DNA of 64,000 nt from DATKFM01 sp963851215 (GCA_963851215.1 CAWKOG010000016.1:558001-622000); one strand, 5' to 3'; shown: positions 36,501-44,986, counted from the first letter of the stretch. The notes: generated by a model from the letters alone, not told the origin. Program-made: numbers and translations.

Positions 36501-36668
36501 TTCCACGCCCTGGCCCGCGCCACCGGCGATTCCACCGCGCTGGATGCCGCGCCGCCGCTGCCGGCCGCAGCACCTCCCGACACACCGCCCGCCGTCTCGG
36601 CCAAGGCCGACCAGGCGATGCTGCAGATGCTTGATTCCCTCGAAAGCCTAACCGGAACGGATGCCTGA
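33558..36668 (+). CDS. Hybrid sensor histidine kinase with PAS and two receiver domains
   Basis: A 1036-residue membrane kinase. Order: TM1 (about 24-44), a periplasmic Cache-like sensor region (about 45-290), TM2 (about 297-315), PAS with PAC (about 330-455), HisKA with phospho-acceptor His483 (MMSHEIRTPMNG), HATPase with NLVGNAIKFTE, DSGIGIAPD and GGSGLGLAIS, then two receivers with Asp775 (LIDQMMPEMDG) and Asp921 (LMDIQMPEMDG). The start is TTG 33558 after GGGAG; no ATG or GTG fits the frame. It overlaps an HPt gene, so a phosphorelay His-Asp-His is expected. The stimulus is unknown. Confidence 0.92.
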   Translation: MSKTIGASINAAAFSSPTRVRRTLLGFGLLLAALIGCLISYGLWYGRDGALLAAGKQTNSLARMLEQHSSQSIAVVDRTLQAANRLRDFDQRFMQRFDPSVTAALQELMEDANQLRAISLVSADGRILQDSRGAEAAGLPPILLPEPQTGGASVLFGLPARDPADGKWVFTVSRLLRGADGRVTGAAVAQVDADYFASLYRNANLGANGFVALLRSDGATLARAPASSSEAYSTADVEAWLPVIQSGREGEGLILLPTDGIERVVSHRAIGRWPLVIAVGVGSGDALSSWWDDVQRDSAMALSLIAIILVVLWYIAHQIAVRETDRVALAASDAKFRTLLANMPGACYRCSTGSGQAMEFISDAIAEISGYAASDFIHNQVRSFVSIIHPDDFSVADMALQRALAAGQPFTREYRIMHRDGSVRWVHEKGQPIFDENNQIAFIDGTVFDVTARHRTEQELRQAKEAAEAANIAKSDFLAMMSHEIRTPMNGVLGMTGLLLDTNLDDEQRRYGKTVQQCAEALLTLINDILDYSKFEAGKLTLENIDYNLADLIEGVGQLHGPKAHAKGIDLAVFIEPEVPEWVCGDPGRLRQVLLNLVGNAIKFTEIGGVAVEASVIGRREDGSLTLRFEITDSGIGIAPDAVPRLFRKFTQADSSTTRKFGGSGLGLAISKQLINAMGGDIGVDSTPGKGSRFWFTVKLSQGQEHPMRQAATVAALKGFRALVVDDNEVNRLIFRKQLGVWGMTVQSVANGQEAFAALDEALARGAPFHIALIDQMMPEMDGVELGRRLRDETRFSATKLILATSLGVRGLLARAETSGFAIAVSKPVAQSRLYECVTQLCGVDAPALPVADRPAEADPNAIVPTLSRTLRVLVVDDNQVNQMLATLLLGKAGHRVDVVGNGYEALEAVSSRPYDAILMDIQMPEMDGIEATRRIRGMSGPVARLPIIAMTANAMKGDRERLLSVGMNDYVAKPIEKAQLFHALARATGDSTALDAAPPLPAAAPPDTPPAVSAKADQAMLQMLDSLESLTGTDA

Positions 36669-37167
36669 TATGAGCCATACCGCACCCCGACCCGCCGCCC
36701 TCGCCGCCTTGCGCGAATTCGAACAGCTGCGCAACCCCGAGGACTCCCTCAACGGACCGTCGATGGCCGACACGCTAGCGCGCGCCGAGGAGGCCACCAC
36801 GCTGCTGAAGCAGAACTACACCGTCTGGGCCCGGGAAGACGTGGAGAAGGGCCAGCGCCATCTGGACGACGCGACCGGCGATCCGGCGCGAGCGCGCGTG
36901 CATCTCGACGGCCTCTATGCCGTCATGCACAACGTCAAGGGCCAGGGTTCCAGCTTCGGCTATCCGCTGGTGACCCGCATTTCCCAGTCGCTGTGCAAGC
37001 TGCTGGGCGCCAAGCATGACGCAGGCGAGCCGATGCTGCGCGTATCCCAGGCCCATCTGGACGCGCTGAAGCTGGTGCTGGAGCAGAAGATCGAAGGCTC
37101 CGGCGGCGAAACCGGCGAGAAGCTGGCCGGCAAGCTGGAAGCCCTGGCGGAAGAGCTGCTGGGCTAA
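36661..37167 (+). CDS. Histidine phosphotransfer (HPt) domain protein
   Basis: A 168-residue helical protein whose phospho-acceptor is probably His90 in AVMHNVKGQGSSFGYPLV, the HxxKG pattern of HPt domains. It would take phosphate from the receiver domains of the kinase encoded just upstream and pass it to a separate response regulator, which is not in this window. ATG 36661 overlaps the kinase stop by 8 bp; ATG 36670, one base after that stop, is an alternative start. Convergent with upp, with 11 bp between stops. Confidence 0.85.
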   Translation: MPDMSHTAPRPAALAALREFEQLRNPEDSLNGPSMADTLARAEEATTLLKQNYTVWAREDVEKGQRHLDDATGDPARARVHLDGLYAVMHNVKGQGSSFGYPLVTRISQSLCKLLGAKHDAGEPMLRVSQAHLDALKLVLEQKIEGSGGETGEKLAGKLEALAEELLG

Positions 37168-37178
37168 GCGCCGCCGCG

Positions 37179-37832
37179 CTATTTCGTTCCGTACAATCTG
37201 TCGCCCGCATCGCCCAGACCCGGGACGATGTAGGCGTGGTCGTTGAGGTGGTCGTCCAGCGACGCCGCATAGACCGGCACTGTCGGGTGCGCCTTGAAGA
37301 ACACCCGCAATCCCTCCGGCGCCGTCACCAGCGCCAGCAGCCTGATCTGATCGTCGGCCACGCCGCGCTTGTTCAGCACATCGACGGCGGCAGCGGCGGA
37401 ATGGCCGGTGGCCAGCATGGGATCGCAGAGGATGAACAGCCGGCCTTCCGGCTCCGGCAGCTTGACGAAATACTCCACCGGCCGCTTGGTCTTGGGATCG
37501 CGGTACATCCCGATATGGCCCATGCGCGCCGATGGAATCAATTCCTCCATGCCGTCGGCCATGCCGAGCCCGGCGCGCAGGATGGAGACGATCGCCACCT
37601 TCTTGCCGGCAATGACAGGCGCATCCATGAAGGTGAGCGGCGTTTCGATCCGCTCATGGGTGACCGGCAGAATGCGCGTCACTTCATAGCCCATGAGCAG
37701 CGAAATCTCCCGCAGAAGCTGCCGGAACTGGATCGTCGGCGTGCGCTTGTCGCGCATCAGGCTGAGCTTGTGCTGGATCAGCGGATGGTCGAGCACATGC
37801 AGGTTCGGGAACTCGCGGCGGTCGGCGGTCAT
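37179..37832 (-). CDS. upp: Uracil phosphoribosyltransferase
   Basis: A 217-residue salvage enzyme making UMP from uracil and PRPP. Signatures are LVQHKL-like LIQHKLSLMRDKRT, ILRAGLGMADGM, the PRPP loop CDPMLATGHSAAAAVD and the C-terminal YIVPGLGDAGDRLYGT, which contacts uracil. ATG 37832 overlaps the stop of the upstream MFS gene as ATGA. It closes the leftward nucleoside salvage cluster: uracil released from uridine by phosphorolysis could enter here. Confidence 0.96.
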   Translation of the reverse strand: MTADRREFPNLHVLDHPLIQHKLSLMRDKRTPTIQFRQLLREISLLMGYEVTRILPVTHERIETPLTFMDAPVIAGKKVAIVSILRAGLGMADGMEELIPSARMGHIGMYRDPKTKRPVEYFVKLPEPEGRLFILCDPMLATGHSAAAAVDVLNKRGVADDQIRLLALVTAPEGLRVFFKAHPTVPVYAASLDDHLNDHAYIVPGLGDAGDRLYGTK

Positions 37833-38986
37833 GTTGATTCGTCCTTCGGGAATGCCAACGCGATGATCAGGGAGCCGGCGCACATCGCCGCCATGGCCAG
37901 GAAGCCGAGCCCGCCCACGGTCTGGAACAGCCAGCCCGAAGCCAGCATCGACAGGCCGATCAGCGGACCCGCCGCCATCACTCCATAAAGGCCCTGGGCA
38001 GAAGCGGCAAGGCCGGGCGCCACATGCCGGCCGAGATAGCTCATGGCCGCCAGATGGGTGGCGGCGAAGGTCAGGGAATGGAGCAGACCGATGGCGATCA
38101 GCGCCGGCCAGCCGACGAAAAACGCCGCCAGCGACCAGCGCAAGATGCCTGCGCCGGCGCCGATGGCCAGCAGGCCGGCGAAGCCGGTTCGGCGCAGCAC
38201 GGCGCCGCCCATCGCGAACATGATGATTTCGGCGATCACGGTGATGGTCCAGATCAGGCCGATATCCGGTTCGCTATAACCCGCCCGCAGCCAATAGAGC
38301 GTGCTGAAGCTGTAGAGCATGGCGTGGCTGGACTGCACCAGGCTGGCCGCGGCGAGGAACAGCATCACCCGGCGGTCAGCGATCAGCGCCAGCCAGCCGC
38401 CGGCCACGCGATGGGGCGGCGGCCCGGCCGGGCGCGGCAGGGCGATGGCGGCCACCAGTGCCACCAGCAGCCCGCCCAGCATGAGATAAAGCACGTAATC
38501 CGCCGAGCGGCCCTCCAGGATGCTGCCGGCCGCCAGGCTGGCGCCCATGAAGGAGATCGAACCCCAGAGCCGCAGCCGGCCATATTGCAGCCCGCGGGCA
38601 TTGCAGAACTGCAGCGTCATGCCGTCGGTCAGCGGCACCATGTTGGTGATGGACATGGTGGCGAAGACAGCCACCGCCAGGATGGCCCAGAAGCTGTCAG
38701 TCTGCAGGTATGCTGTGTGGAAGCCGAGACTGGCGACGATGGCCGCGATCAGGATCAACCGCGCATTGCCCAGGCGGTCGGCGGCCTGGGAGAAAAGCGG
38801 ATTGCCCACCAGCTTCACCCACGGCCCCACCGCCAGCAGCAAGCCGATCTGCAAGTCGGAGAGATGGCGCGACTCCAACCATGTGGGCCAGAAGGGCACC
38901 CCGACGCCCGGCGCCAGGAACACCGCGACATAGCAGGCGGTCAGCCGGAACTGCAGGCCACGGGAGTCGGCGGCGATCGCAGTCAT
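37829..38986 (-). CDS. MFS transporter, candidate nucleoside or nucleobase carrier
   Basis: A 385-residue MFS protein of the LacY/NupG-like subgroup, with 12 predicted helices. Features are PFWPTWLESRHLSDLQIGLLL, LVGNPLFSQAADRLGN and YGRLRLWGSISFMGASLAAG. ATG 38986 (MTAIAADSRG) is preferred; the longer frame to 39061 runs into a palindromic repeat. Its place between deoA and upp, with translational coupling to upp, suggests uptake of a nucleoside or base, which is inference from context. Confidence 0.8.
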   Translation of the reverse strand: MTAIAADSRGLQFRLTACYVAVFLAPGVGVPFWPTWLESRHLSDLQIGLLLAVGPWVKLVGNPLFSQAADRLGNARLILIAAIVASLGFHTAYLQTDSFWAILAVAVFATMSITNMVPLTDGMTLQFCNARGLQYGRLRLWGSISFMGASLAAGSILEGRSADYVLYLMLGGLLVALVAAIALPRPAGPPPHRVAGGWLALIADRRVMLFLAAASLVQSSHAMLYSFSTLYWLRAGYSEPDIGLIWTITVIAEIIMFAMGGAVLRRTGFAGLLAIGAGAGILRWSLAAFFVGWPALIAIGLLHSLTFAATHLAAMSYLGRHVAPGLAASAQGLYGVMAAGPLIGLSMLASGWLFQTVGGLGFLAMAAMCAGSLIIALAFPKDEST

Positions 38987-39029
38987 CGCCCGCGCCCTAG
39001 TGCAGGATCGGCTCAGACTGAAACGCGCG

Positions 39030-39221
39030 ATCTTCCCCCCTTGAGGGGGAAGATGGGTCATCGAGCGTCAGCGAGATGAGCCAGAAGGGGGGTATCTCAA
39101 GGCAGCGCGCCAATGGCGAATGCTGAATCGACATTGGCAGCGGTTGCCAGCACCGAGCCGACCCCCCACCCGGATCATCTCGCTTTGCTCGATGATCGGA
39201 CCGCCCCCTCAAGGGGGGCGG
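39030..39221. repeat. About 190-bp palindromic element in the nucleoside cluster
   Basis: Arms 39030-39092 and 39162-39221 are imperfect inverted copies, each with CCCCCCTTGAGGGGG and a GATCATCGAGC-like block. The element sits between deoA and the MFS gene and may terminate or attenuate transcription between them. Its design resembles the 12181 and 44987 elements, but the sequence is a different family. Confidence 0.75.
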
Positions 39222-39259
39222 TTTGGATTTTTGCCGATTCAGATCGAAAAGACCGCGCA

Positions 39260-40597
39260 TTAGGACGCGGAACGGCCGATGCGCTGGCGGACCGCCGGCG
39301 GCAGTTTGGCCGGTTTGTCGCCGATGGTGACCGCTGCCCTCAGCGCCGCAGCCGCCGCATCCGCATCGGCGTCGCTGGCGGCATGGACCAGGCAAAGCGG
39401 CCTCGCCGGGCCAACCTCTTCACCGATGGCCGCGATGTCGGTGAGTCCGACCCGGGGATCGATCTTGTCCTCCACCCGCCGCCGGCCGCCGCCCAGGGCC
39501 AGCACGGCGAGGCCGAAAGCTCGCACATCCATGGCCGCCACATGGCCGGCCTTGGCCGGCGTCACCGGCCGCACCACCGGCGCCCGGGGCAGGTGCTTGT
39601 CCGGTTTCTCCAGCAGATCCGCAGGACCACCCAGGGCCACCACCATGCGTTGGAACCGCTCCGCCGCCGCCCCGCTGTCGCGGGCCTTGCCCAGGGCCGC
39701 ACCGGCCGCCGCGTCGTCCTTGGCCAGCTTGCCCAGCAGCAGCATGTCGCCGGCCAGCGCGATGGTCACCGTGTCCAGCCGCCAATCGCGCCGCCGCCCG
39801 GCCAGCCAGTCGATGCATTCCCGCACTTCCAGGGCGTTGCCGGCGGTGCGGCCCAGCACCTGGTTCATGTCGGTCAGCAGCGCGATGGTCGGCAGCCCGC
39901 CGCCGCTGGCGACGTCGGCGATGCTGGCCGCCAGCTCCGCCGCCTTCTCATACTCCACCATGAAGGCGCCGCTGCCGAACTTCACATCCATCACCAGCCC
40001 TTCGAGCCCCGCCGCCAGCTTCTTGGAGAGGATCGACGCGGTGATCAGGGGAATCGATTCCACAGTCGCGGTGACGTCGCGGATGGCGTAGAGCCGCCGG
40101 TCGGCCGGCGCCAGGTCAGCCGTCTGGCCGATGATGGCGCAGCCGGCCTCCGCCACCACGCGCTTGAAGCGGTCGATGTCAGGTGTCGAAACATAGCCGG
40201 GGATGGCGTCCAGCTTGTCCAGCGTGCCGCCGGTATGGCCCAGGCCTCGGCCGCTGATCATCGGCACGGCGCCGCCGCAGGCCGCCACCAGGGGCGCCAA
40301 CATCAGGCTCACCTTGTCGCCGACGCCACCGGTGGAATGCTTGTCCAGTCGCGGGCCTAGCAGCTTGACGCCGCGCCAGTCGATCACCTGGCCGGAGTTC
40401 GCCATGGCGCGGGTCAGCGCCACCCGCTCGGCCATGGTCATGCCTTTGAAGAACACCGCCATGGCGAAAGCCGCCACCTGGCCTTCCGTGATCGAGCCGT
40501 CGGTGAGGCCTTTGACGAAGAAGCCGATCTCCGCCTCGCTCAGCGTAGCGCCGTCGCGCTTCCGGCGGATCACCTCCTGGGGCAGGTACGCGGCCAT
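39260..40597 (-). CDS. deoA: Thymidine/pyrimidine-nucleoside phosphorylase
   Basis: A 445-residue enzyme cleaving thymidine and deoxyuridine with phosphate to base and deoxyribose-1-phosphate. The family signature occurs as ISGRGLGHTGGTLDKLDAI, and the phosphate loop as DKHSTGGVGDKVSL. The alpha domain begins LPQEVIRRKRDG and the C-terminal domain ends in a basic tail. ATG 40597 is 2 bp from the deoC stop, so expression is coupled. The longer upstream frame is deoC coding sequence. Confidence 0.95.
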   Translation of the reverse strand: MAAYLPQEVIRRKRDGATLSEAEIGFFVKGLTDGSITEGQVAAFAMAVFFKGMTMAERVALTRAMANSGQVIDWRGVKLLGPRLDKHSTGGVGDKVSLMLAPLVAACGGAVPMISGRGLGHTGGTLDKLDAIPGYVSTPDIDRFKRVVAEAGCAIIGQTADLAPADRRLYAIRDVTATVESIPLITASILSKKLAAGLEGLVMDVKFGSGAFMVEYEKAAELAASIADVASGGGLPTIALLTDMNQVLGRTAGNALEVRECIDWLAGRRRDWRLDTVTIALAGDMLLLGKLAKDDAAAGAALGKARDSGAAAERFQRMVVALGGPADLLEKPDKHLPRAPVVRPVTPAKAGHVAAMDVRAFGLAVLALGGGRRRVEDKIDPRVGLTDIAAIGEEVGPARPLCLVHAASDADADAAAAALRAAVTIGDKPAKLPPAVRQRIGRSAS

Positions 40598-40599
40598 GG

Positions 40600-41505
40600 C
40601 TAATAGCCGGAGCGCGCGCCCTGCGCCGGGGCCCCGCCGAGCGCCGCCAGGATATCGTCCAGCAGCCCGCTGGCGCCGATGCGGAAGGTTCGGCCGTCCA
40701 CATAGCCCGGCCCCATGATCAGTTCGGCTAGGTCCAGATAGACCTTGGCCTGCGGCAGTCTGCGGATGCCGCCCGCGGCTTTGAAGCCCACGGGGATATC
40801 GTCGGTGCGGAGATAGCGGCATTTGTAGATCGGATGGGCTCCATCGATGCCCGGATACTCGCCAGGCTCGCGGTCCGGCTGGGCGGCAAGATCCCGCGGC
40901 GATTCCTGCGCGCCATAACGCACGGTCTGCATCATCGCCGCCGCGGCATCGGGCGTGGCGCCGACGGCGATCTTGCCGGTGGAGCTCTTTATGAAATCCG
41001 CGCCTTCGTTGATCGCCATTTCCGACAGCTCCACATCAGCGGCGAAGAGCTGCTGCGGATCGGCGCCGCCGCCGCGATACCTGCCGGTTTCCAGGATCAC
41101 TTTCATCGGGCGGCCGTTGCAGGCCTTGCGCGCCTTCCACATCACCGTGCGCCTGTTGGCGAAACGCTGCTTGGGCACGTAGTCCAGCGGCGGGATCACC
41201 ATGTCGATTTCGTCGGCGCCGTCGGCGACCGCGCCGGCGATCTCGCGCTCGATATCGTCGGGCAACCCGGTCCCCGCCGGAAAATTCGCCACTGTCGCCA
41301 CGCGCACGCCGCTGCCGGCCAGCAGTTCCTTCGCCTGCTTCACGAAGCGCGGATAGATGCAGACGGCCGCCACATTGCCGAACGGCGTCACCGCGCGCTG
41401 GCACAGGGCCGCGATCTTCTCCGGCGTGTCGTCCTCGTCCAGGCTGGTGAGGTCGAGCAACGGGATCAGCCGCCGCGCCAGCACCGTGTTGTTTTCAGCC
41501 GCCAT
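40600..41505 (-). CDS. deoC: Deoxyribose-phosphate aldolase, with an insertion
   Basis: A 301-residue class I aldolase splitting deoxyribose-5-phosphate into acetaldehyde and glyceraldehyde-3-phosphate. The Schiff-base Lys173 is in DFIKSSTGK, and the second Lys in VGFKAAGGIRR. Between them, after MMQTVRYGAQ, lie about 35 extra residues (to KCRYLRTDDIP) absent from the E. coli enzyme of 259 residues. ATG 41505 overlaps the punA end by 11 bp. The insertion reads as ordinary in-frame coding sequence. Confidence 0.93.
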   Translation of the reverse strand: MAAENNTVLARRLIPLLDLTSLDEDDTPEKIAALCQRAVTPFGNVAAVCIYPRFVKQAKELLAGSGVRVATVANFPAGTGLPDDIEREIAGAVADGADEIDMVIPPLDYVPKQRFANRRTVMWKARKACNGRPMKVILETGRYRGGGADPQQLFAADVELSEMAINEGADFIKSSTGKIAVGATPDAAAAMMQTVRYGAQESPRDLAAQPDREPGEYPGIDGAHPIYKCRYLRTDDIPVGFKAAGGIRRLPQAKVYLDLAELIMGPGYVDGRTFRIGASGLLDDILAALGGAPAQGARSGY

Positions 41506-42340
41506 GGGCCAGGGCCTCGCAATAGCCGGCGATGAGGGTCTGCAGTTTTGTCGCCGCACCGGCCGCTTCCCGCAGGGTCTGCTCATGGCTTAGCGGCTCA
41601 CCCATGCCAGCGGCGAGATTGGTGATAACGGACACCGCGGCAGCCCGAAGCCCGCAATGCCGGGCAACGATCACCTCAGGCACCGTTGACATGCCGACCG
41701 CATCGGCGCCGAGACGCGCGAAGGCGCGGATCTCCGCCGGCGTCTCGAAGCTGGGGCCGAGGATCGCCGCATAGACGCCTTCGCCCAGCACGATACCGGC
41801 GCGGCCGGCGACGCGGCCGAGGATGCGCCGGAGCTCGGGATCGTAGGCGTCCTCCATCGGCGGAAAGCGCGGCCCGAATTCTTCGTCGTTCGGCCCGGCC
41901 AGCGGATTGGCCGGCTGCATGTTGAGGTGATCGGAGATCATCATCAGGCTGCCGGCGCCCATGCCCGCTCGCAGGCTGCCGGCGGCGTTGGTCAGCAGCA
42001 GCGACTCGCAGCCGAGACGCTTCAGGGTGCGCACCAGCATCCTGATCGGCTCCGCGCCCTTGCCCTCATAAAGATGCACGCGTCCTTGCAGGCAGGCGAC
42101 CGGTAGGCCGCCCAGCGTGCCGAGGATCATCTTGCCTGCGTGGCCTTCCACGCCGGGTTGGGGAAAGCCGGGAATGTCCGCATAGGAAATTATTGTCGCT
42201 GATTTGATCGAGTCAGCGATCGGCCCCAGCCCCGAACCGAGCACGAGGCCCAGCCGCGGCGCAAATTCGGGTGCCCGGGCGCGGATGGCGGCGGCGGCGG
42301 TGTCGGGGTGGCTCGGCAAGGGCGGCTTCTGAAATTTCAT
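41495..42340 (-). CDS. punA: Purine-nucleoside phosphorylase
   Basis: A 281-residue trimeric-type PNP cleaving inosine, guanosine and deoxy forms. Signatures are GLVLGSGLGPIAD, GRVHLYEG, LLTNAAGSLR, AILGPSFETPAEIRAF and GMSTVPEVIVARH. ATG 42340 (MKFQKPPLP) is preferred to a start at 42379 that falls against a palindromic repeat. The product ribose- or deoxyribose-1-phosphate joins the deoA/deoC route; no phosphopentomutase gene is in the window. Confidence 0.95.
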   Translation of the reverse strand: MKFQKPPLPSHPDTAAAAIRARAPEFAPRLGLVLGSGLGPIADSIKSATIISYADIPGFPQPGVEGHAGKMILGTLGGLPVACLQGRVHLYEGKGAEPIRMLVRTLKRLGCESLLLTNAAGSLRAGMGAGSLMMISDHLNMQPANPLAGPNDEEFGPRFPPMEDAYDPELRRILGRVAGRAGIVLGEGVYAAILGPSFETPAEIRAFARLGADAVGMSTVPEVIVARHCGLRAAAVSVITNLAAGMGEPLSHEQTLREAAGAATKLQTLIAGYCEALAHGG

Positions 42341-42371
42341 GCGATCGCCATGCAAGCGGCGGAAAAAGAAA

Positions 42372-42450
42372 TTCACCACGAAGTCACGAAGAACACAAAG
42401 CCGAAGGCGCAGGACCTGTTTCTTTGTGCCTTTTGTGACTTTGTGGTGAA
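42372..42450. repeat. Palindromic repeat of the CACGAAG/ACACAAAG type
   Basis: Arms 42372-42400 (TTCACCACGAAGTCACGAAG onward) and 42422-42450 are inverted copies with a 21-bp centre. It lies in the gap between cdd and punA. The pattern is related to the repeat at 4533-4799. Confidence 0.85.
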
Positions 42451-42465
42451 ACCCCTTACTTCACT

Positions 42466-42861
42466 TCAGCGAAAATGCTTCGGCCCAAAAGACAAAGGCA
42501 AGAGTTCGCCCAGCGTGATCGTGCGCCGCAACCCGTTCGGCCCGCAGAGATGCACCGGCGTGCTGTCGCCGGCGAATTCCCTGAGGCGCTGACGACAGCC
42601 GCCGCAGGGCGAAACCGGCTCCGGGCTCTCGGCGACGACCAGCACCTCGACGATCTCCTTCTCGCCCGCCGCCACCATGACACCGATGGCCGAAGCCTCG
42701 GCGCATTGGCTCTGGGGATAGGCGGCATTCTCCACATTGCAGGCGGCATAAAGCTTGCCGCTCTTGCCCTTCAGGCAGGCGCCGACCTGGAAGCCGGAGT
42801 AGGGCACATGGGCATTCTTGCGCGCCGCCAGCGCCGCTTGGAGCATCGAGTCGATGCTCAT
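42466..42861 (-). CDS. cdd: Cytidine deaminase
   Basis: A 131-residue homotetrameric-type zinc deaminase converting cytidine and deoxycytidine to uridine forms. The zinc motifs are CAEASAI (Cys and catalytic Glu, in SQCAEASAI) and PCGGCRQ. The N-terminal YSGFQVGACL binds substrate. The start abuts the stop of the ABC permease gene with no gap, so it is translated as part of the importer operon and supplies uridine for phosphorolysis. Confidence 0.95.
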   Translation of the reverse strand: MSIDSMLQAALAARKNAHVPYSGFQVGACLKGKSGKLYAACNVENAAYPQSQCAEASAIGVMVAAGEKEIVEVLVVAESPEPVSPCGGCRQRLREFAGDSTPVHLCGPNGLRRTITLGELLPLSFGPKHFR

Positions 42862-43836
42862 CTATCTGTCCTTCACGAAGGGGATGCCGCTGGCCTTCGG
42901 CGCCACGGCGCGGCCGACGAAGCCGGCGAGCAGCAGCACCGTCAGGATATAGGGCAGCGCCTGGATGAGTTGCACCGGCACGTCGCCGATGCCGGGGATC
43001 GACGCGCCCTGCAACCTTATCTGCGCCGCGTCGGCGAAGGCGAACAACAGGCAGGCATAGAGCGCCGTCAGCGGCCGCCATTTGCCGAACACCAGCGCCG
43101 CCAGCGCCAGGTAGCCGCGGCCCGCCGTCATGTCGCGCACGAACTGCGCGTTCTGCGCGATCGACAGATAGGCGCCTGCGATGCCGCAGAGCGCGCCGCA
43201 AATGATCATGGCGCGATAGCGCATCCACACGACGGAGACGCCGGCGGTATCGAGCGCGTGGGGATTCTCGCCGGCCGCCCGCAGGCGCAAGCCAAAGCGC
43301 GTGCGATAGACCACCCAGGCGGTGAGCGGCACGATGATGACGGTGGCATAGACCAGGATGTTGTGGCCGCTGATGATCTCCGCATAGATCGGGCCGAGCA
43401 CGGGGATGCCGCGCAGCGCTTCCGCCCCCGGCAGCACGATCGGCGTGAACCGGCCGCCGCTGGTCAGCAGCGGCGTTTGGCCGCCCTTGCCGAACCAGGC
43501 ATTGCCGAGCACCGGCGCCAACCCGGCCACCAGGATGTTGAGCGCCATGCCGGAAACCACCTGGTTGCCGTTGTAGGTAATGCTGGCGAGGCCGTGCAGC
43601 AGCGCCAGGGCAATCGCAACGAAGATGCCCGCAGCCAGGCCGGCCCAGGGCGACAAGGTCACCGCGCCCACAGTGGCGGCGGCGAAGGCCGCGCCCAGCA
43701 TCTTGCCCTCGAGGCCGATATCCACCACGCCAGACCGCTCGGCATACAGCCCGGCCAGCGCCGCCAGCACCAGCGGCACGGCAACGCGCACGGTCGAGTC
43801 CAGCAGCGGCAATGCGCTGAGAAAAAATTCGTTCAT
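42862..43836 (-). CDS. Nucleoside ABC transporter permease 2
   Basis: A 324-residue permease of the branched-chain-amino-acid/ribose transporter type (BPD_transp_2), with 8-10 helices. The segments LYAERSGVVDIGLEGKML and YNGNQVVSGMALNIL are typical of the NupQ/BmpG-like permeases of nucleoside importers. ATG 43836 overlaps the previous permease stop as ATGA. With the upstream ATPase, second permease and BMP-type binding protein it makes a complete importer. Confidence 0.9.
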   Translation of the reverse strand: MNEFFLSALPLLDSTVRVAVPLVLAALAGLYAERSGVVDIGLEGKMLGAAFAAATVGAVTLSPWAGLAAGIFVAIALALLHGLASITYNGNQVVSGMALNILVAGLAPVLGNAWFGKGGQTPLLTSGGRFTPIVLPGAEALRGIPVLGPIYAEIISGHNILVYATVIIVPLTAWVVYRTRFGLRLRAAGENPHALDTAGVSVVWMRYRAMIICGALCGIAGAYLSIAQNAQFVRDMTAGRGYLALAALVFGKWRPLTALYACLLFAFADAAQIRLQGASIPGIGDVPVQLIQALPYILTVLLLAGFVGRAVAPKASGIPFVKDR

Positions 43837-44942
43837 GCAGGGACCTCAACCTGGCGCCGCCGGAACAGCGCGACGATGTGGGGCTTGAACATATTCTCGA
43901 GGGCGCCGCAGAACAGGATCACCAGTCCCTGAATCACCACCACCATCTCGCGGGTGATCTGCGGGATGTCGAACGTCAGTTCCGAGCCGCCCTGATAGAG
44001 CGCGCCAAACAGCAGCGAGGCCAGCACCACGCCCAGCGGATGGTTGCGGCCCATCAGCGCCACGGCGATGCCGACAAAGCCGACGCCGCCGGTGAAGCCC
44101 TGCAGCAGATAATGATGTACGCCCAGGATGTCGTTGAAGCCGACGAAGCCGGCGAGCGCACCGGATAGCAGCATAGCCATGATGATGGCGCGCGATGGCG
44201 AGATGCCGGCATAGCAAGCGGCGCGCTCGCTATGCCCGACGGTGCGGATTTCGTAACCCCAGCGGGTATGCCAGATGAAGACCCAGACGAAGACGCAGGA
44301 GAGCAGCGCCAGCAGCGACGCCAAATTGAAGGGCGAACGGGCGATGGCGATGCCGAACCAGCCGGCGATCTCCTGCGCCGTCGGCAGCCAGACTCCCGGC
44401 GCGAAATCGCGGCTGCGCGGCGCCTGCTGCCCCGGCTGGATCAGCACGTCCACCAGCAGATAGATCATCAGCGCCGAGGCAATGAAGTTGAACATGATGG
44501 TGGTGATGACGATGTGGCTGCCGCGCTTGGCCTGGAGATAAGCGGGGATGTAAGCCCAGGCAGCGCCGAACAAAGCGGAGGCGATGACTGCCATCGGCAC
44601 AACCAGCCAGCCCGTCCAATCGTCGAAGGCGAGGCACGCCAGCGCCACGCCGAGGCCGCCGATGTAGGCCTGCCCCTCGCCGCCGATGTTGAACAGCCCG
44701 GCATGGAAGGCGACGGCGACCGCGAGACCGGCGAAGATGAAGTTGGTGGCGTAGTACAGCGTCGACCCCACTGACCCCGGATAGACCACCGCGCCGTTCA
44801 CCAGTGCTTTCAGCGCCTGCCAGGGATCGGCGCCCACGGCGATCACCACCAGGCCGGTCAGCAGCAGCGCCGCGATCAGATTGACCAGCGGCACCAGCAG
44901 ATAATCCACCCAGCGCGGAATTTCGGAGGGGTTAGCGGCCAT
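43833..44942 (-). CDS. Nucleoside ABC transporter permease 1
   Basis: A 369-residue permease of the NupP/BmpF type: FAGLAVAVAFHAGLFNIGGEGQ-type core (read in short form as FHAGLFNIGGEGQAYIGG), long periplasmic insert (QPGQQAPRSRDFAPG) and GYEIRTVGHSERAACYAGIS. ATG 44942 (MAANPSEIPRW) is chosen; the longer frame to 45047 codes through a palindromic repeat. The 295-bp gap to the ATPase gene is filled by that repeat, so the two halves of the importer may be unequally expressed. Confidence 0.9.
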   Translation of the reverse strand: MAANPSEIPRWVDYLLVPLVNLIAALLLTGLVVIAVGADPWQALKALVNGAVVYPGSVGSTLYYATNFIFAGLAVAVAFHAGLFNIGGEGQAYIGGLGVALACLAFDDWTGWLVVPMAVIASALFGAAWAYIPAYLQAKRGSHIVITTIMFNFIASALMIYLLVDVLIQPGQQAPRSRDFAPGVWLPTAQEIAGWFGIAIARSPFNLASLLALLSCVFVWVFIWHTRWGYEIRTVGHSERAACYAGISPSRAIIMAMLLSGALAGFVGFNDILGVHHYLLQGFTGGVGFVGIAVALMGRNHPLGVVLASLLFGALYQGGSELTFDIPQITREMVVVIQGLVILFCGALENMFKPHIVALFRRRQVEVPA

Positions 44943-44986
44943 CGGGGCACCACGAGCGGGTAGGATCCGTAAGCCAACCAGATTTT

